Assembly: GCA_002345025.1 (NCBI GenBank)
Contig: DDUX01000116.1
Span: 2,097-9,027 of the forward strand
Length of the DNA stretch: 6,931 nt
Direction of reading: 5' to 3'
Origin: Candidatus Accumulibacter iunctus
GTDB taxonomy: Bacteria; Pseudomonadota; Gammaproteobacteria; Burkholderiales; Rhodocyclaceae
Shown here: in pieces, positions 4,317-6,931 of the stretch
Layout: each line of letters opens with the position of its first letter
Position numbering within the stretch: position 1 is the stretch's first letter
Translations under genes and position numbers: made by a program
The notes under the pieces: model-generated
The model's database searches: none
The model's input: only the letters and a program-made list of their open reading frames with translations
What the model was told of the DNA's origin: nothing

Positions 4317-6772
4317 GCCGTGTTCGACGCACCGGCCGGCGCTGCGCTGCTTGCCGCATGCGCCGTCGTCAGGCACTGTTCGAACGCCCTGACGACGCGC
4401 AGGTCGCCGTCGACTGCCGGTGCGGCAGCACGGATGGCAGCGCGCAGGGCGTTGCGGCGGTCGTCGTCGCGACTGTCCAGCGCCAGGCGGGCGGCGATGG
4501 CAACGTACTCGTCGGCCGACGACGCAATGGTTGCCGGCAGGCCTGCCTGGCGCAGCAGGCCGGCGGCGAGTCGCTGGCGCATGTAGCGGCCCTCGAGGGT
4601 GACGATCGGCAGGCCGCGATGCAGCGCCATCCAGGCTGTCGTATAACCGGAGAAGGCCGGGCAGTCGAGATAGACATCGCAGAGATCGAGCAGCGAGAGG
4701 AAGCTGGCTGGTGAAAGCCAGGGGATGAGCAGAACATGCCCGGTGGGATCGAGCCCGCAGCCACGGAATGCCGACTCGAGGCGGGTGACGATGAGGTCGG
4801 TGGCCCACGGGCAAACCGGATCGCGCAGGATGATGAAGACGCAGGCGCCGCTGGCGGCGGCGATTCTGGCGGCGATTCTGGCGTAGATCTCGTCGTCGGC
4901 CGGATCGAACTTGATTGCCCGCTGCGCGATCAGGAAGCGGGGCCCCTGCATCCCGCGCAGGTGGGTCGCGGCATCATCCGGGATCGGTTCCGCCATCAGC
5001 GGCAGGGCGGTCGTGCAGCAACCGGTCCCCGGCAGGCGGATCAGTCGCTCGCGGTAGTGGGCGTCGGCGTCCGGGGGTTCGAGCAAATCTCCGGAAAGGA
5101 AGAGATCGATACTCGGCAGACCAGTGGTGATCGGGTGCCCCCAGCCGGCCATCTGCAGCGGTGCCAGACGATGTGCGGCGAGGAAGTAGCAGAGCGAAGA
5201 CATGCCGATCTCCGGGTAGAAGATCGCATCGGGGCGGTCTACGGCAGCGGCCGCCAGCCAGCCGGCGGCATCGGCGACCGTCTGCCGGTCGCGCCAACCG
5301 TCCACCAGGCCGCGGGCGAAGGCGGTTTCCTCGTCCTCGCTGTTGCCGAGGTGATAGACGAGCAGTTCGACGCGCTGCCGGTCGATGTGCAGCAGCAGGC
5401 CGCGGAGGACGATGTTCCAGACCGAATGCCAGCGCACATGGTGCGAGACGATGAGCAGGCGAATCCGCGAGCGCGGCGGCGGCTGCAGATGCGCCTGCGG
5501 GCCGAGGCATTCGCCGACGAGATCGGCGTAGCGCGAGAGCAGCCCGACATGGTTGCCGTTCCGATACGCCAGGAAGAACGCCTGCTGTGTCGCCGCCAGG
5601 TCGGCAGCGGAGAGCTGCGGCCGCTGCCCGGCGTGCAGCCAGCCGGCGAGCTCTGCGAGCGCGCTGGCGAAACTCGCCGCGACGCCAGCCGCTTCGTCGG
5701 CGTTCTGCGCGAGTACTGGCAGCGCAGCGGTGGCGAGCGCGAGGCGCGCGCTGGCGCGCCCGGGTTGCAGCTCGAGGACGCGCAGGTAGCAGGCGCGCGC
5801 TTCCGATGCGCGCCCGAGTTCCTGCAGTACGCTGCCGAGTCGCTCGAGAATGACCGTGTTCTGCGGTTCCGCCTGCAGGGCCTGGCGATAGCACGCTGCC
5901 GCTTCGGCAAAGCGGTTCTGCTCGACGAACAGCCTGCCCAGGTTGGCATTGACCGTCGGCAGGCCGGGGCTGATCTCGAGGCATCGGCGGTAACACTCGC
6001 TTGCCTGGGCGGTCTGTCCGAGCTCCTGCAGCACGTTGCCGAGGCCTTCGAGCGCCGGTATCCACGTCGGTTCGGCCTGCAGCGCGGCGACGAAGCATTC
6101 TCTGGCTTCGGCGAGGCGAGCCGAACGGAGCAGGACGTTGCCCAGGCAGAAGTGCGCCGCTGGCGCCGCCGGTGCGAGCTGCAGCGCACGGCGACAGAGG
6201 GCTTCGGCCTCGGCGAACCTGCCGAGCTCGCCGAGCGTGAGCGCGAGCGCAACCAGCCCGTCGACAAAATCCGGGGCACGAGCGGGAAGCTGCCCGAGAT
6301 GCTGCGCCGCTTCGTCGAAGCTGCCGAGCATCCGCAGCGTATCGCCGAGGTGGAAGAGGGAAAGCGGATTCTCGGGCTGGATGGCGAGCGCACGACGGAA
6401 GCTGGCGACCGCATCAGGCAGGTGTGAGTGGGCGATTAAGGCTCGGCCGAGACCGGTCTGGGCATCCCAATCCTGCGGTGACAGCGTCGCCGCCCGCTGC
6501 CAGGCAGCCAGCCCGCTCGTTCCCTGTGCCTCCATGCTGGCAGCGAGCAGCCCCCAGAGGAAGCCGGACTGCGCTGCGGTCTCGAGCAGGCGGCGAAGCA
6601 GCGAAGCGAGTTCGGCAAAGCGACCGCTGCGGTACATGGCGAGGAGTTGCTCCTGGTCGATGGCCGCCGGCCCACTACGCGGATTGCGGCTGCCGTCATC
6701 GCGGCCGAGGCAGCAGCTCTTGTACTTCCTGCCGCTGCCACAGGGACATGGGTCGTTGCGCCCGGGCCTCAT
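4313..6772 (-). CDS. SEC-C zinc motif / TPR / GT41 O-GlcNAc-transferase-like fusion protein
   Basis: An 819-aa cytoplasmic protein in three parts. Residues 4-21 form a SEC-C motif (GRNDPCPCGSGRKYKSCC) with cysteines 9, 11, 20 and 21, which binds zinc in SecA and other proteins. Residues about 45-345 are roughly eight to nine TPR units with the usual spacing (for example LGNVLQELGQTAQASECYRR and LGSVLQELGRASEARACYLR). A helical linker leads to a glycosyltransferase-41 domain (about 436-800) of the SPINDLY/HMW1C type. It shows HHVRWHS (444-450), GWGHPITTGLPSIDLFLSG (543-561), LIRLPGTG, a conserved-position lysine K621 in IKFDP, FSGYTTAWMALHRGLPIVTLEG (708-728) and DEYVAIAARLALD. The domain should transfer a sugar from a nucleotide-sugar donor to protein, but acceptor and sugar are unknown. 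The ATG at 6772 is chosen because it gives the usual start of a SEC-C motif and overlaps an upstream stop (ATGA). A GTG at 6778 adds two residues, and the frame is actually open to the window edge. The last four bases overlap amiD. Confidence 0.88.
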   Translation of the reverse strand: MRPGRNDPCPCGSGRKYKSCCLGRDDGSRNPRSGPAAIDQEQLLAMYRSGRFAELASLLRRLLETAAQSGFLWGLLAASMEAQGTSGLAAWQRAATLSPQDWDAQTGLGRALIAHSHLPDAVASFRRALAIQPENPLSLFHLGDTLRMLGSFDEAAQHLGQLPARAPDFVDGLVALALTLGELGRFAEAEALCRRALQLAPAAPAAHFCLGNVLLRSARLAEARECFVAALQAEPTWIPALEGLGNVLQELGQTAQASECYRRCLEISPGLPTVNANLGRLFVEQNRFAEAAACYRQALQAEPQNTVILERLGSVLQELGRASEARACYLRVLELQPGRASARLALATAALPVLAQNADEAAGVAASFASALAELAGWLHAGQRPQLSAADLAATQQAFFLAYRNGNHVGLLSRYADLVGECLGPQAHLQPPPRSRIRLLIVSHHVRWHSVWNIVLRGLLLHIDRQRVELLVYHLGNSEDEETAFARGLVDGWRDRQTVADAAGWLAAAAVDRPDAIFYPEIGMSSLCYFLAAHRLAPLQMAGWGHPITTGLPSIDLFLSGDLLEPPDADAHYRERLIRLPGTGCCTTALPLMAEPIPDDAATHLRGMQGPRFLIAQRAIKFDPADDEIYARIAARIAAASGACVFIILRDPVCPWATDLIVTRLESAFRGCGLDPTGHVLLIPWLSPASFLSLLDLCDVYLDCPAFSGYTTAWMALHRGLPIVTLEGRYMRQRLAAGLLRQAGLPATIASSADEYVAIAARLALDSRDDDRRNALRAAIRAAAPAVDGDLRVVRAFEQCLTTAHAASSAAPAGASNTA

Positions 6773-6931
6773 CGGCACACGCTCGACGGATTCGGAATCC
6801 AGTTCATCAGCGAAGTGTATTCCCGCCCATGAAGGACGGTCAATCGGCGACTCGACGCCAGCCGCCGGCGATCGGCATCGGGCAGCGTCTCGGGCAGCGT
6901 CTCGGGCAGCGGCGGCGGCGGCAGCGGGGGC
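6769..6931 (-). CDS. 3' end of an unidentified proline-rich upstream gene (partial)
   Basis: Only the last 53 codons fall in the window; the 5' end is beyond the right edge. I do not recognise the product. The visible tail begins with a run of prolines and leucines, contains PETLPETLPDAD, and ends with a mixed sequence finishing in NWIPNPSSVCR. Three things favour coding: high GC at third positions with CTG, CCG, GAG and ACG codons; a 12-bp tandem repeat that is an exact multiple of codons; and a TGA at 6771-6769 that overlaps the ATG of the next gene as ATGA. The rival frame, which would extend the SEC-C/TPR protein upstream without a stop, uses many rare-looking CGA codons and an Ala/Arg-rich composition, so I rate it less likely. 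Only 163 bases are available, so confidence is limited. Confidence 0.45.
   Translation of the reverse strand, partial: PPLPPPPLPETLPETLPDADRRRLASSRRLTVLHGREYTSLMNWIPNPSSVCR
6880..6910. repeat. 12-bp tandem repeat (2.6 copies)
   Basis: GGGCAGCGTCTC occurs perfectly at 6880-6891 and 6892-6903, followed by the partial copy GGGCAGC (6904-6910), then a GGC-rich tract to the edge. Read on the minus strand in the frame of the upstream partial gene it encodes tandem PETL units. Its length of four codons keeps the frame if copy number changes. Confidence 0.8.

Noticed and set aside
4317..4814. Upstream extension of the AmiD frame to base 4814
   Set aside because: It overlaps the GT41 catalytic domain in another frame and would bury the signal peptide and lipobox deep in the protein.
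5820..6060. Similar sequence blocks near 5822-5848 and 6026-6052 as DNA repeats
   Set aside because: They are imperfect, about two TPR units (roughly 204 bases) apart, and are explained by the protein repeats they encode.
4736..6427. Plus-strand open frame of 563 codons opposite the TPR glycosyltransferase
   Set aside because: Its regular Glu/Arg/Ala pattern is the antisense echo of the TPR repeats; no domain is recognisable and the minus frame is clearly coding.

Overview
The window is GC-rich throughout, at roughly two thirds G+C. Its gene content (psd, a YhhQ-family queuosine-precursor transporter, AmiD, and a remnant of an AlkK-type acyl-CoA ligase) suggests a Gram-negative proteobacterium. 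A betaproteobacterium, possibly Rhodocyclales/Accumulibacter-like, is my best guess; this is inferred from protein style, not from a marker gene. I see no tRNA, rRNA, CRISPR array or insertion sequence.

Layout. (1) Bases 1-514, plus strand: a decayed acyl-CoA synthetase remnant with a frameshift, a large internal deletion and a lost C-terminus. (2) Bases 550-1545, minus: a protein with an N-terminal four-cysteine zinc ribbon and a C-terminal PD-(D/E)XK nuclease-like domain resembling Card1/DUF1887 nucleases, but with no recognisable CARF sensor. (3) Bases 1630-2487, minus: phosphatidylserine decarboxylase with all catalytic residues; it lies just upstream of gene 2 in the same direction. (4) Bases 2488-2718: a divergent promoter region with a perfect TATAAT for psd on one side and a promoter placed for a leaderless mRNA on the other. 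(5) Bases 2719-3450, plus: a queuosine-precursor transporter of the YhhQ family. (6) Bases 3451-3503: a strong hairpin between convergent genes. (7) Bases 3504-6931, minus: a compact operon read from the right edge. It consists of the 3' end of an unidentified proline-rich protein, a SEC-C/TPR/O-GlcNAc-transferase-like fusion of 819 aa, and an AmiD-like amidase lipoprotein. Both junctions are 4-bp ATGA overlaps, so the three are probably translationally coupled.

How the genes may work together. The psd group serves membrane phospholipid synthesis, and the nuclease-like gene could be a passenger on the psd transcript. The right-hand operon couples a cytoplasmic TPR glycosyltransferase to an outer-membrane peptidoglycan amidase, which hints at an envelope-related role for the glycosyltransferase, but nothing in the sequence names its substrate. 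The two least ordinary items are the zinc-ribbon/nuclease protein and the SEC-C/TPR/GT41 fusion with its coupled neighbours.
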